This document shows, one piece after another, positions 44,986 through 53,433 of a stretch of DNA of 64,000 nt. A model generated the notes under the pieces. The model was given only the letters and a program-made list of their open reading frames with translations, did no database searches and had not been told where the DNA came from. This DNA comes from Bifidobacterium breve DSM 20213 = JCM 1192 (GTDB taxonomy: Bacteria; Actinomycetota; Actinomycetes; Actinomycetales; Bifidobacteriaceae). The stretch covers positions 1,674,001 to 1,738,000 of the forward strand of contig NZ_AP012324.1 in assembly GCF_001025175.1 (NCBI RefSeq), read 5' to 3'. The position numbers and the translations under genes are program-made. Position 1 is the stretch's first letter. Every line of letters begins with the position of its first letter.

Positions 44986-45624
44986 TCAGCGATACCCGTC
45001 CCATATCGGCGAAGGAAATATCGCCGGCTCCAGATCGGCCCATTCATCGCATAAGTCAATGGCCGGCCCCCGTAACCACCTCAGTTGCACACCATCCATG
45101 ATCTCCAGAGCATGGCGCAACGTGGGCCGGACCTCCTCAAACGAGGTGAATTCGGAAGGCAGGTTCCAGTTGTATGTCGAATAGTATTGCCATATTGAAT
45201 CCCGACGATTGGCAAACTCGTCATGTAACGGATGCGCAGGATTGAACGATTCGACCTGCAATATCGAGAACAGCTGAACAAGCATGGGGCGCGTGGAATT
45301 GCAATGTACCAAGAACCTCAGATATGCGGGCAATCTGAAATCATCGGGCCCTGAACCAGGCAGGCCGGAGGCCATGAAGTCTTCCACACTGCCAAACGTG
45401 TTGTAATTCTCGTGATACACCGCGGCAAGCAGGTTATCTTTGCTAGGAAAATATCGCAAAACTCCCTGCTTGGTAACACCGACCGCATCGGCCACATCCT
45501 GCACAGAAGTACCGTTGTAGCCACGCTCGGAAATCAGTCGCACGGCGGCATCGAGAATTTCCTGCCGGCGTTCCCCCGGCGACTTGCGAACACGCTTATG
45601 CTGCAATGAATTCCCAGCTGTCAT
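44986..45624 (-). CDS. TetR family regulator (paired with second GH3)
   Basis: This 212-aa repressor has a helix-turn-helix at TSVQDVADAVGVTKQGVLRYF (about 40-60). Its C-terminus (GVQLRWLRG ... WDGYR) is close to that of the TetR at 39227-39814. ATG 45624 is chosen because the upstream in-frame residues to 45717 lack family features. It is encoded directly before GH3 on the same strand with the operator in the gap. Confidence 0.85.
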   Translation of the reverse strand: MTAGNSLQHKRVRKSPGERRQEILDAAVRLISERGYNGTSVQDVADAVGVTKQGVLRYFPSKDNLLAAVYHENYNTFGSVEDFMASGLPGSGPDDFRLPAYLRFLVHCNSTRPMLVQLFSILQVESFNPAHPLHDEFANRRDSIWQYYSTYNWNLPSEFTSFEEVRPTLRHALEIMDGVQLRWLRGPAIDLCDEWADLEPAIFPSPIWDGYR

Positions 45625-45776
45625 ATCCGCCAGTCTATCCGCATTCTCCCCACTCCCATGCGCAACCACATCCAATATCCTTGGCCGGATATGCAAAACG
45701 GTGCCAAAACAAAACATTCTGTCATGCCTTCGACACCGATATCGCGCAATAGTTTTTTCTGTATATGCTTCTTCGC

Positions 45777-47054
45777 TTACTCCTGGAACACGTCGGGGTG
45801 CTTCAGATCGCCGGGAATGTCGGACAAGAGGCCCTCCAATCCCAAGAATTCCTTCCAGAAATCGAGCGGCTGGCCGTATGGCGAAGCCTCGCGACCGTGG
45901 GCCTGAATGTTGGCCTTGGCCTCGAACACCTCTTCCTCGCTGATGCCCTCGAAGTAGCTTTCCAGACGTTCACGGTGCTCAGGCACGTAGAACAGAGAGG
46001 ACACAATCTCCGTCAGACGCTCGGCACGCTCAATCGGCAGTGAATCCCAGTGACGCAGTTCGATGAAGTTCTTCAGACGTACGTCATTGAAGTGCGTGGA
46101 GATGATGTGGTTGATCTCGTACGGGTTGAGTTCGCGGTCTGGGTACACCTCCCCCGCGTTCTCACGGAACGCCGGGCGATGCAGTTCCTTGGGGCTTGCT
46201 CCAGAAGCCACAGCTTCAGGGGTATGGGTCAGATCAGCGAACATAAGCGGCGTGGACAGCACGTCGATGGCGTAATCCTCCCAACCATAGCGATCATCGA
46301 ACAGGCCGGGCAGCACATTGGTGCGCTGGAAGTCCAGATAATCCCACATACGCTGGCGCAGCAGCGGCCATGGGTTCGTCTCGCCCTCAAAATACGGGGT
46401 GTTACGGAAGAAGTAGGCCAGAATCGGACCGATAACCGTGCCCAGACGCAACTTTTCGATGGAGTCGCGCTCATCCACATAATCAATGCTGACCTGAGTG
46501 GAGGCGGAGCAACGCATCATGCAGGGGCCAAACTGACCCACGCGGCCGAGGTAGTCGGTCATTGCATCATAACGATCCTTGGGGTTGACCGGCACATCCG
46601 CAAAGCTGGATTTGGGCTGGTAACCATAGTTGACCAAGCGGAAGTCGAGATCGTCAAGAATCGGGTCGAGCTCGCGACGGAACTTGGAGTACAGCGTATT
46701 TAGGTCGCTCGGCTTCTTCAAAATGCCGATTGAGGTTTCCACCTGTCCGCCGGGCTCGAGAGAAACGGCGACGCCGGAACGGCTGAGACCCACCAGATGG
46801 CCGTTCTCCCAGTATTCCTTCTCCTCGTCGTAGTACGGAGCCAAGCGTTTGAGCAATGCCTCGATGCCATTCGGCTCGTAGTAGCTTACGGCAGTGTCGT
46901 CGCTGTTGTGCACGGGCAGGTGCTCGATCTCCACACCGAAGCCACCGGTGCCACGCTGGGAGCGACCGTTCTCAAAGAACTTGAGCAGGCTCTCGACATG
47001 CTTGGGGTTCGGCTTGGCGAGTAGGTGCGCGTAACTGATTCGGGGAGTAACCAT
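45777..47054 (-). CDS. Glutamate-cysteine ligase (GshA/EgtA-like, GCS2 type)
   Basis: This 425-aa ATP-dependent ligase joins glutamate and cysteine, the first step to gamma-glutamylcysteine. The family region GFGVEIEHLPV (about 38-48) begins the substrate site; SLEPGGQVETS (about 97-107) and MMRCSASTQVSIDY (about 178-191) are further conserved segments, and ELRHWDS lies near the end. No glutathione synthetase gene is seen in the window. Bifidobacteria are not known as glutathione makers, so the product may serve another purpose. Preceded and followed by unrelated genes. Confidence 0.85.
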   Translation of the reverse strand: MVTPRISYAHLLAKPNPKHVESLLKFFENGRSQRGTGGFGVEIEHLPVHNSDDTAVSYYEPNGIEALLKRLAPYYDEEKEYWENGHLVGLSRSGVAVSLEPGGQVETSIGILKKPSDLNTLYSKFRRELDPILDDLDFRLVNYGYQPKSSFADVPVNPKDRYDAMTDYLGRVGQFGPCMMRCSASTQVSIDYVDERDSIEKLRLGTVIGPILAYFFRNTPYFEGETNPWPLLRQRMWDYLDFQRTNVLPGLFDDRYGWEDYAIDVLSTPLMFADLTHTPEAVASGASPKELHRPAFRENAGEVYPDRELNPYEINHIISTHFNDVRLKNFIELRHWDSLPIERAERLTEIVSSLFYVPEHRERLESYFEGISEEEVFEAKANIQAHGREASPYGQPLDFWKEFLGLEGLLSDIPGDLKHPDVFQE

Positions 47055-47160
47055 GCTTTGTATCGTATTCGAGCCGGCCGGCGCGCGTGCCCGAAAGCCC
47101 GCAATACGCTATACGAAAAACCGATAGCAGGCTCCGGCCCGGTTTCTCGCTCTAGAGACT

Positions 47161-47206
47161 CCCCTCAGTCGCTGCGCGACAGCTCCCCCCCCCATAGAGG
47201 GGAGCT
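47161..47206. repeat. Dispersed hairpin repeat with a 9-C run
   Basis: CCCCTCAGTCGC ... GACAGCTCCC followed by AGGGGAGC matches the family seen at 3714, 53313, 58615 and 63299. The run of nine C at about 47184-47193 is a possible slippage site. It lies between the activase gene and the glutamate-cysteine ligase gene and may act as a terminator. Confidence 0.6.
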
Positions 47207-47221
47207 TAAGTGTATGTGCGT

Positions 47222-50200
47222 TCAGTCCGCGGAGGTGAAGCCCTGCGGCTCGCCGGTCTCGGCGAACTTGGCGTTGTGGGCCTTCTTGGCAGCGGCAATC
47301 ATCAGCTTGATACGGTTGAGCTGATTGGCCTCGGAGGCACCCGGATCGTAATCGATGGAGACGATGTTGGCTTCCGGATGCAGACGACGAATCTTGCCGA
47401 ACATGCCACGGCCGGTCACATGGTTGGGCAGGCAGGCAAACGGCTGCGCACAAATCACATTCGGGCAACCCTGTTCGATAAGCTCCAGAATCTCAGCAGT
47501 CAGCAGCCAGCCCTCGCCGGCCTGTACACCGATGGAGGTGACTTCAGCAGCCTTCTTGACAAGATCGGGCATCGGCTCGTCCTGCTTGAACTTGCCGTGC
47601 GAGGTGGCCAGTGCGGCCTTGATAGGCGCGTTGTACAGGTCAAGACCCTTGCGCATCAAGGCGTAGAGCGTCTTGTTGCCACCCATGCCGAGGTTCTTCT
47701 CGTTCCAGTCGGTGATGTAGGGGCGGGTGGTCATGAATTCCATGATGCCGGGCACTACGGCCTCGCAATCCTGGGATTCGATGACGTCGACCACATGGTT
47801 GTTCGCGTCCGGCTGGTACTTGACAAGAATCTCGCCGACCACGCCGACACGCACCTTGCGCGGAATATCACGCAGCGGCAATGCATCAAAGGATTTCACG
47901 ATCTCCTTGGCCAGCACGTTATACGGCAGATAGCCCTTCTTGATGCTCGGCGTCTTGGCTGCGGTCTTGGAATAGCCGTGATGCTCGATGGTCTCACGCA
48001 CGATGGTGTCCCACAGCTCGTACAGCTTGTTGGCCGAACCTTTCTCCACCTCATACGGGCGTACGCGGTAGAGGCACTTCATGAGCAAGTCGCCCAGAAT
48101 CAGCGCCTTGATGGCACGGTGCAGCAGGGGCGGGGTGGCCTTGAAGCCGGGGTTGTCTTCGAGGCCCTGGGTAGAAATGGCGATAATCGGAATCTGCGGA
48201 TAGCCGGCATCGACCAAAGCCTTGCGGATCAGGCCGAAGTAGTTGGTCGCACGGCACATGCCGCCGGTCTGGGTGATGGCGAGCGCTACATGGTCGGGAT
48301 CGTATTTGCCTTCCAGAATCGCGTCGATGAGCTGGCCGACGACCATGATGGCCGGGTAGCAGGCGTCATTGTTCACGTATTTGAGGCCGGTTTCCACATC
48401 GCCACGGCTCGCGTGCTTCAGGATGTCGAACTTGTACCCACCGGAACGAATCACCGCTTCGACCAAGGACATATGAATCGGGCTCATCTGAGGGCCAACA
48501 ATCGTATAGTTCTTCTTCATGTCCTTGACGAACTTCTCACGATGCGCGTATCGGGACATGGTGGCGTTGTTGTGGCCGGACTTCTTGGCATTCTTGGCGT
48601 TCGCCACGCCGGTGGTGCCGTCCGAAGTGCCATTCTTGTGGGCGACTGCGGCCTGTAGGTCGCGTTCGGCGGCACGCTTGGAGGCCTCACGCATCGACTT
48701 GGTGAGATTCGGGTTGGCGGCCATGGTCGTATCGAGCAGAATCTGACGGCCTGGAGTCGGCGCGGTGGAACCGGTCCTGCGGAAACCGATGGACTTAGGG
48801 CCCTGCACGGTCTTTGCGGCGGTAGCCTGAGACGTCTTGACGGCATCCTGCACGGCCTTGGCTTCGGCATCGACCTTCTTCTGCGCGGCTTCAACGGCGG
48901 CCTGCGCTTCAGCAAGTACGGCCTTGGCCGCTTCAAGATCGGACTCGGCCTTGACCTTGGCCTCTTCAGCGGCACGTTCGGCGGCGGCCTGCTTGTCTTC
49001 CAAGGCCTTGGCAGCAGCTTCTTCACGAGCCTTATTGGCTTCTCGTTCCTCGACGGCGGCCTTGAGCGAGCGCAGTCGAATCTTGGCTGCACCCAGGTTG
49101 GAGACCTCGTCAATCTTGAGCAGCGTGTACACGTCCGCCTTGTCGGCCAGAATCTCGGCCACCTGATCAGTGGTGATGGCGTCGAGGCCGCAACCGAAGG
49201 AATTGAGCTGCACAAGCTCGAGGCCCGGATACGAGGCCACGAAGTGTGCGGCCGCGTACAGGCGGGAGTGGTAGGCCCACTGGTTGGTGACGCGCAGCGG
49301 CATCTTGGTGACCGTGCGGTCTCCCACGTGGCGGAATCCGGCGGCGTTCTTGAAACGCGGATCGGCTTCGCCCTCGGAAAGGAATTCGGTGAGGTTGAGC
49401 TTCTCCCCCGGCTGCAATTCGCAGATGGAATCCTCGGAGAGTACCACCATGCCGAGCGAGCAGATGGTTTCGGGGATGCCGTGGTTGATTTCGGGGTCGA
49501 TGTGGTAGGGACGGCCGGCGAGCACGATGCCTCGGCAGTTGTGCTCTTTCATATAGGCAAGCGCGGTCAAACCTTCCTGCTGCACGTCATGCTTGAAGAC
49601 CTTGTCTTCGGCATAGGCGGCCTTGACCGCGGTTTCGGCCTCTTCGCGGGTCACGTTGGCCCACGCAAACTCTTCGACGATGCGGTCAACCATGAGCTCA
49701 TGGTTGGCAAGGTTGAAGTACGGGTGCATGTAACGCACGTCATCCTCGCGCAGCTCAGGCATGTTGGCGCCGACGACGAGCGGATAGTTGGCCACAACCG
49801 GACAGTTGTAATGATTGTCCGTGTTGGGCACGAGGTTCTCCTCGTAGCTCACGCACGGGTAGAAGATGGTCTTGATGCCCTTGTTGATCAGCCACTTGAT
49901 ATGGCCGTGGACCAGCTTGGCTGGGTAGCAGATGTTTTCGGAAGCGATGGATTCGATGCCGGTCTCGAACAGTTCATGGGAGCTACGGCCGGAAATCATC
50001 ACCTTGAAGCCCAGCGAGGTGAGCAGCGTGAACCAGAACGGATAGTTCTCGTACATGTTGAGGGCGCGCGGAATGCCGATCTCGCCACGAGTGGCCTTCT
50101 TGTCGGTCAAACGGCGGTAGGCGAAGCAACGCTTGTACTTGTAGTCGTACAGGTTCGGACGGTCGGAACGCTTCTTCTTGGCGTCACCACCGCGTTCGCA

Positions 50201-52336
50201 ACGGTTACCGGTCACGAAGCGCGAACCATCAGAGAACGTGGTGATGGTGAGCTTGCAGTGGTTCTGGCACAGCTTGCACACGTCACGCTCGGTGGTCATG
50301 CTCATATTGTCGAGTGCGTCGCCGGTCAGGATGGAGCTGGCGGTGTGGGTCACACCGTCCACGACAACGACATGGACTTCGGGCTTGGCCGGCTCAGTCT
50401 TCTTGAAGGCTGCGACCTTGGGCTCGGACTTGAGTGCGGGCTCAGCCTCGGACTGTTCCTCGGACCCATCGGCCTTAACCACCACATCCAAGTGGTCGGC
50501 CTCATCCTGATAGTGCATGCGGGCGGTCAGGGCGGCACCGAACGCGCCCATGAGGCCGGCGATATTCGGGCGGGTGACCTGACGTTCGGTGAGCAGCTCG
50601 AAGGCGCGCAGCACGGCGTCGTTGAGGAACGTACCGCCCTGGACCACCACAGTGTCGCCGAGTTCGCCGGAATCACGCAGCTTGATGACCTTGTACAAGG
50701 CGTTACGCACCACGGAGTAGCACAGCCCTGCGGCGATGTCCTCGATGGACGCGCCTTCCTTCTGCGCCTGCTTGACCGAGGAGTTCATGAACACAGTGCA
50801 ACGCGAGCCAAGGTCCACCGGATGGGTGGATGCCAAAGCCTTTTGCGTGAATTCCTGAATCGTCAGCCCCATAGACATGGCGAAGGTCTGCAGGAACGAG
50901 CCGCAGCCGGACGAGCAGGCTTCGTTGACGGCGATCGAGTCGATGACGCCGTCGGTGATGGCCAGATATTTCATGTCCTGGCCGCCGATGTCGATGACGG
51001 CGGTGACGCCGGGGCTGACCATTTCGGCACCACGATAGTGGGCCATGGTCTCCACCACGCCCTCATCCAGGTGCAGGCCGGTGGTGATGAGGCCTTCGCC
51101 GTAACCGGTGGCGCAGGAGCGTGCGATCCATGCGCCTTCGGGCAACTCGGATTGGATCTTCTTGACGATGTTGATGGCGGCGGTCAGCGGGCTGCCTTCG
51201 TTGTTGGCGTAGCTGGACCAGACGATTTCACGGTCGTCGTTAACGAGCGTGGCCTTGATGGTGGTGGAACCGGCGTCGATGCCCAGGAAGTGCGGGCCAT
51301 GCGCGCCTTCGAGGGTGCCGATGTGGATGTGTTCCTTATGGTGGCGCTTGTTGAAGTCCTCGCGGTCGGCCTCGGTGGGAAACAGCGGCGGCATGGTGGG
51401 CGTGTTGGAGGGCAGGTTTTTCAGCTCGTCCAAACGCTTCAGGATTTCGTCGCAGGTGTAGGCCTTGAAATGGTGGCCCTGATCGTCGGAATCCGTGTCG
51501 GCCTGCAATGCCGAACCGTAGGCCACATACAGGTGGGCGTCGGTCGGCACGATGAACTCGTCGACCTTGCCTTCAAGGGCACGCTGGAAGGCGGCGCGCA
51601 GTTCGGACATGAAGAACAGCGGGCCGCCGAGGAAGATGACGGTACCGTGGATCGGGCGGCCAGAAGCCAGGCCGGCGATGGTCTGCGTGGCCACTGCGGT
51701 GAAAATAGAGGCGGCGAGATCAGGCTTGGCCGCGCCGTCGTTGATCAGCGGCTGCAGATCGGTTTTGGCGAACACGCCGCAACGCGAGGCGATCGGATAC
51801 AGGTTCTCGTAGCTCTTGGCCATCTCGTTGAGGCCTGCGGCGTCGGTGTCAAGCAGCGTGGACATCTGGTCGATGAACGCGCCGGTGCCGCCTGCGCACG
51901 AACCGTTCATACGCTGTTCAGGGGTGGGTTTCAGGTAGGTGATTTTGGCGTCCTCGCCGCCGAGCTCGATGATGACGTCGGCTTGCGGGTACTCCTTATC
52001 AATCGCCTCGGTTTCGGCGATGACCTCCTGAATGAAAGGCACATGCAGATTGTCAGCAAGCGCCAGACCGCCGGAGCCGGTGATAGACAGGCGAATCGGT
52101 TCATCGCCTCGACCTAGTTCCACGAGCTTCTTATGGATGTCCGCGAGCAGGCCGGCAACGGTGGCACGCACATTGGCATGGTGACGTCGGTAATCGGAAA
52201 ATAGGGTGTCTTTCAGGGAATCGGACTGATCAAGCACCACGGCCTTGACGGTGGTGGAACCGATGTCCAATCCCACACGCAGGGGCTTCGGGTGTGAAGC
52301 GGGCTTTACGCTCGCGTCAGTGACGATGTCAACCAT
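47222..52336 (-). CDS. Acyl-CoA dehydratase activase-like protein, giant (BadF/BadG/BcrA/BcrD type plus DUF2229)
   Basis: This 1704-aa protein holds two ASKHA ATPase domains. The first starts at VGLDIGSTTVKAV (about 22-34) and the second at FLGIDAGSTTIKA (about 346-358). Cys motifs of activator [4Fe-4S] clusters are GSCAGGTGAF and EACSSGCGSF, each in its own domain. Later come a Cys-rich segment (KLCQNHCKL), large DUF2229/CoA-dehydratase-like regions with more Cys, and a charged Ala/Lys/Glu coiled coil at about 1085-1170. Activators of this kind feed electrons into 2-hydroxyacyl-CoA dehydratases. No separate dehydratase is encoded nearby, so both parts may be fused. AAGAGGA precedes the ATG. 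Confidence 0.8.
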   Translation of the reverse strand: MVDIVTDASVKPASHPKPLRVGLDIGSTTVKAVVLDQSDSLKDTLFSDYRRHHANVRATVAGLLADIHKKLVELGRGDEPIRLSITGSGGLALADNLHVPFIQEVIAETEAIDKEYPQADVIIELGGEDAKITYLKPTPEQRMNGSCAGGTGAFIDQMSTLLDTDAAGLNEMAKSYENLYPIASRCGVFAKTDLQPLINDGAAKPDLAASIFTAVATQTIAGLASGRPIHGTVIFLGGPLFFMSELRAAFQRALEGKVDEFIVPTDAHLYVAYGSALQADTDSDDQGHHFKAYTCDEILKRLDELKNLPSNTPTMPPLFPTEADREDFNKRHHKEHIHIGTLEGAHGPHFLGIDAGSTTIKATLVNDDREIVWSSYANNEGSPLTAAINIVKKIQSELPEGAWIARSCATGYGEGLITTGLHLDEGVVETMAHYRGAEMVSPGVTAVIDIGGQDMKYLAITDGVIDSIAVNEACSSGCGSFLQTFAMSMGLTIQEFTQKALASTHPVDLGSRCTVFMNSSVKQAQKEGASIEDIAAGLCYSVVRNALYKVIKLRDSGELGDTVVVQGGTFLNDAVLRAFELLTERQVTRPNIAGLMGAFGAALTARMHYQDEADHLDVVVKADGSEEQSEAEPALKSEPKVAAFKKTEPAKPEVHVVVVDGVTHTASSILTGDALDNMSMTTERDVCKLCQNHCKLTITTFSDGSRFVTGNRCERGGDAKKKRSDRPNLYDYKYKRCFAYRRLTDKKATRGEIGIPRALNMYENYPFWFTLLTSLGFKVMISGRSSHELFETGIESIASENICYPAKLVHGHIKWLINKGIKTIFYPCVSYEENLVPNTDNHYNCPVVANYPLVVGANMPELREDDVRYMHPYFNLANHELMVDRIVEEFAWANVTREEAETAVKAAYAEDKVFKHDVQQEGLTALAYMKEHNCRGIVLAGRPYHIDPEINHGIPETICSLGMVVLSEDSICELQPGEKLNLTEFLSEGEADPRFKNAAGFRHVGDRTVTKMPLRVTNQWAYHSRLYAAAHFVASYPGLELVQLNSFGCGLDAITTDQVAEILADKADVYTLLKIDEVSNLGAAKIRLRSLKAAVEEREANKAREEAAAKALEDKQAAAERAAEEAKVKAESDLEAAKAVLAEAQAAVEAAQKKVDAEAKAVQDAVKTSQATAAKTVQGPKSIGFRRTGSTAPTPGRQILLDTTMAANPNLTKSMREASKRAAERDLQAAVAHKNGTSDGTTGVANAKNAKKSGHNNATMSRYAHREKFVKDMKKNYTIVGPQMSPIHMSLVEAVIRSGGYKFDILKHASRGDVETGLKYVNNDACYPAIMVVGQLIDAILEGKYDPDHVALAITQTGGMCRATNYFGLIRKALVDAGYPQIPIIAISTQGLEDNPGFKATPPLLHRAIKALILGDLLMKCLYRVRPYEVEKGSANKLYELWDTIVRETIEHHGYSKTAAKTPSIKKGYLPYNVLAKEIVKSFDALPLRDIPRKVRVGVVGEILVKYQPDANNHVVDVIESQDCEAVVPGIMEFMTTRPYITDWNEKNLGMGGNKTLYALMRKGLDLYNAPIKAALATSHGKFKQDEPMPDLVKKAAEVTSIGVQAGEGWLLTAEILELIEQGCPNVICAQPFACLPNHVTGRGMFGKIRRLHPEANIVSIDYDPGASEANQLNRIKLMIAAAKKAHNAKFAETGEPQGFTSAD

Positions 52337-52562
52337 GTGTTCCTCTTAATTCCGACTTCCGGGAGTGCACGTCACGAGGCATCAGGAACCGTTTCGGGAC
52401 GGCTGGCAGATACCCTGCGGACGGCTTCGCCCGGCTACTTCTTACGGAATATTAGTCCGACCACCTACCCAACATGACGCGGGCAGAGGTGATTTCGCTC
52501 ACGGGAAGGGCGTTTCCCAACAGTTTCGACGATATTGCTGAGTGCGAGTTAATGAAAAGCTA

Positions 52563-53285
52563 CTACGAGGCTTGATGGTCTTCGCCGGCTTCGCGATCTT
52601 TCAGATAAATAGAAGGAATGTCGCGTTCCTGATCGTGCAGTTTGGCCCAGATGATGGGCTTGCCGGCCGCAAGGGATTTGGGCACGTCAAGGATGCGTTG
52701 GTTTCTGGAACCGCGGAATTGCAACAACGAGTCTTTTTGGTCTTTGAGATAGCGACCGTCGACAAGGATGTCGATAAGGTGCAGCAGTTCGAGTTTGTCT
52801 GGGGTTTCACCCGGCCGCATGAGTTCTTCCCACGTGTAGCCGGTCCATGACCAGATATCTTTGGTATGACCGAATTCCTTGCGAATGCGCTGTGCGAGAG
52901 GTACTAGCACAGGGGTGTTGAGGAACGGCTCGCCACCAAGAAACGTAATGCCTTGCACCCATGGGGCTTTGAGATCTTCGATGATCTTGTCTTCGAGTTT
53001 CTGCGTGTACTCGTGGCCGGCCTGGAAATCCCAGATGGAGGCGTTGAAGCAATTGACGCAGTGGAAAGGGCAACCGGAAACATAGATGGAGTTGCGCACG
53101 CCTTCGCCGTCGGTGACGATGAAGGTCTTGTAGTCGGCAATCATGCGCTTGGACATGCGCCGGCCATCCCATTGACCGGCTTTCGGATCATTGGCCAGGC
53201 CATTGGAAGGTACGGAGGGGCCGCGTCCGGTCTCGCCGGCCGCAAAGTCATGGCGCTTGGGTTCGGGCTTGGTTGTCACGGCCAT
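52563..53285 (-). CDS. nrdG: Anaerobic ribonucleoside-triphosphate reductase activating protein
   Basis: This 240-aa radical SAM enzyme makes the glycyl radical on NrdD. The CxxxCxxC cluster motif is GCPFHCVNC (about 70-78 in the ORF), and GGEPFLN is the SAM-binding segment. It lies downstream of nrdD in the same orientation, with a hairpin repeat between them. The N-terminal 40 residues before the core are longer than in E. coli NrdG. GGAGG precedes the ATG at 53285. Confidence 0.92.
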   Translation of the reverse strand: MAVTTKPEPKRHDFAAGETGRGPSVPSNGLANDPKAGQWDGRRMSKRMIADYKTFIVTDGEGVRNSIYVSGCPFHCVNCFNASIWDFQAGHEYTQKLEDKIIEDLKAPWVQGITFLGGEPFLNTPVLVPLAQRIRKEFGHTKDIWSWTGYTWEELMRPGETPDKLELLHLIDILVDGRYLKDQKDSLLQFRGSRNQRILDVPKSLAAGKPIIWAKLHDQERDIPSIYLKDREAGEDHQAS

Positions 53286-53312
53286 GATTCCCTCCTTGCG
53301 GAAAATGCACTG

Positions 53313-53431
53313 GCTCCCGCTGGCGGGAGCTGTCCGTCATCAAACGGACTGAGGGTGGTCAACACTATAAGGATAACCACCCTCAGTCTCGCTTACGCTC
53401 GACAGCTCCCGCCAGCGGGAGTGAGTATAAA
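53313..53431. repeat. Large inverted repeat between nrdD and nrdG
   Basis: GCTCCCGCTGGCGGGAGCTGTC ... ACTGAGGGTGGT on the left is mirrored by ACCACCCTCAGTC ... GACAGCTCCCGCCAGCGGGAG on the right. The two arms are related but not equal near their centres. It may fold into a long hairpin that acts as a partial terminator and keeps nrdG below nrdD. Confidence 0.7.
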
Positions 53432-53433
53432 CC

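Noticed and set aside
49244..52117. 957-aa plus-strand open frame opposite the activase gene
   Set aside because: Shadow of the 1704-aa gene; Gly/Val/His-rich with no motifs.
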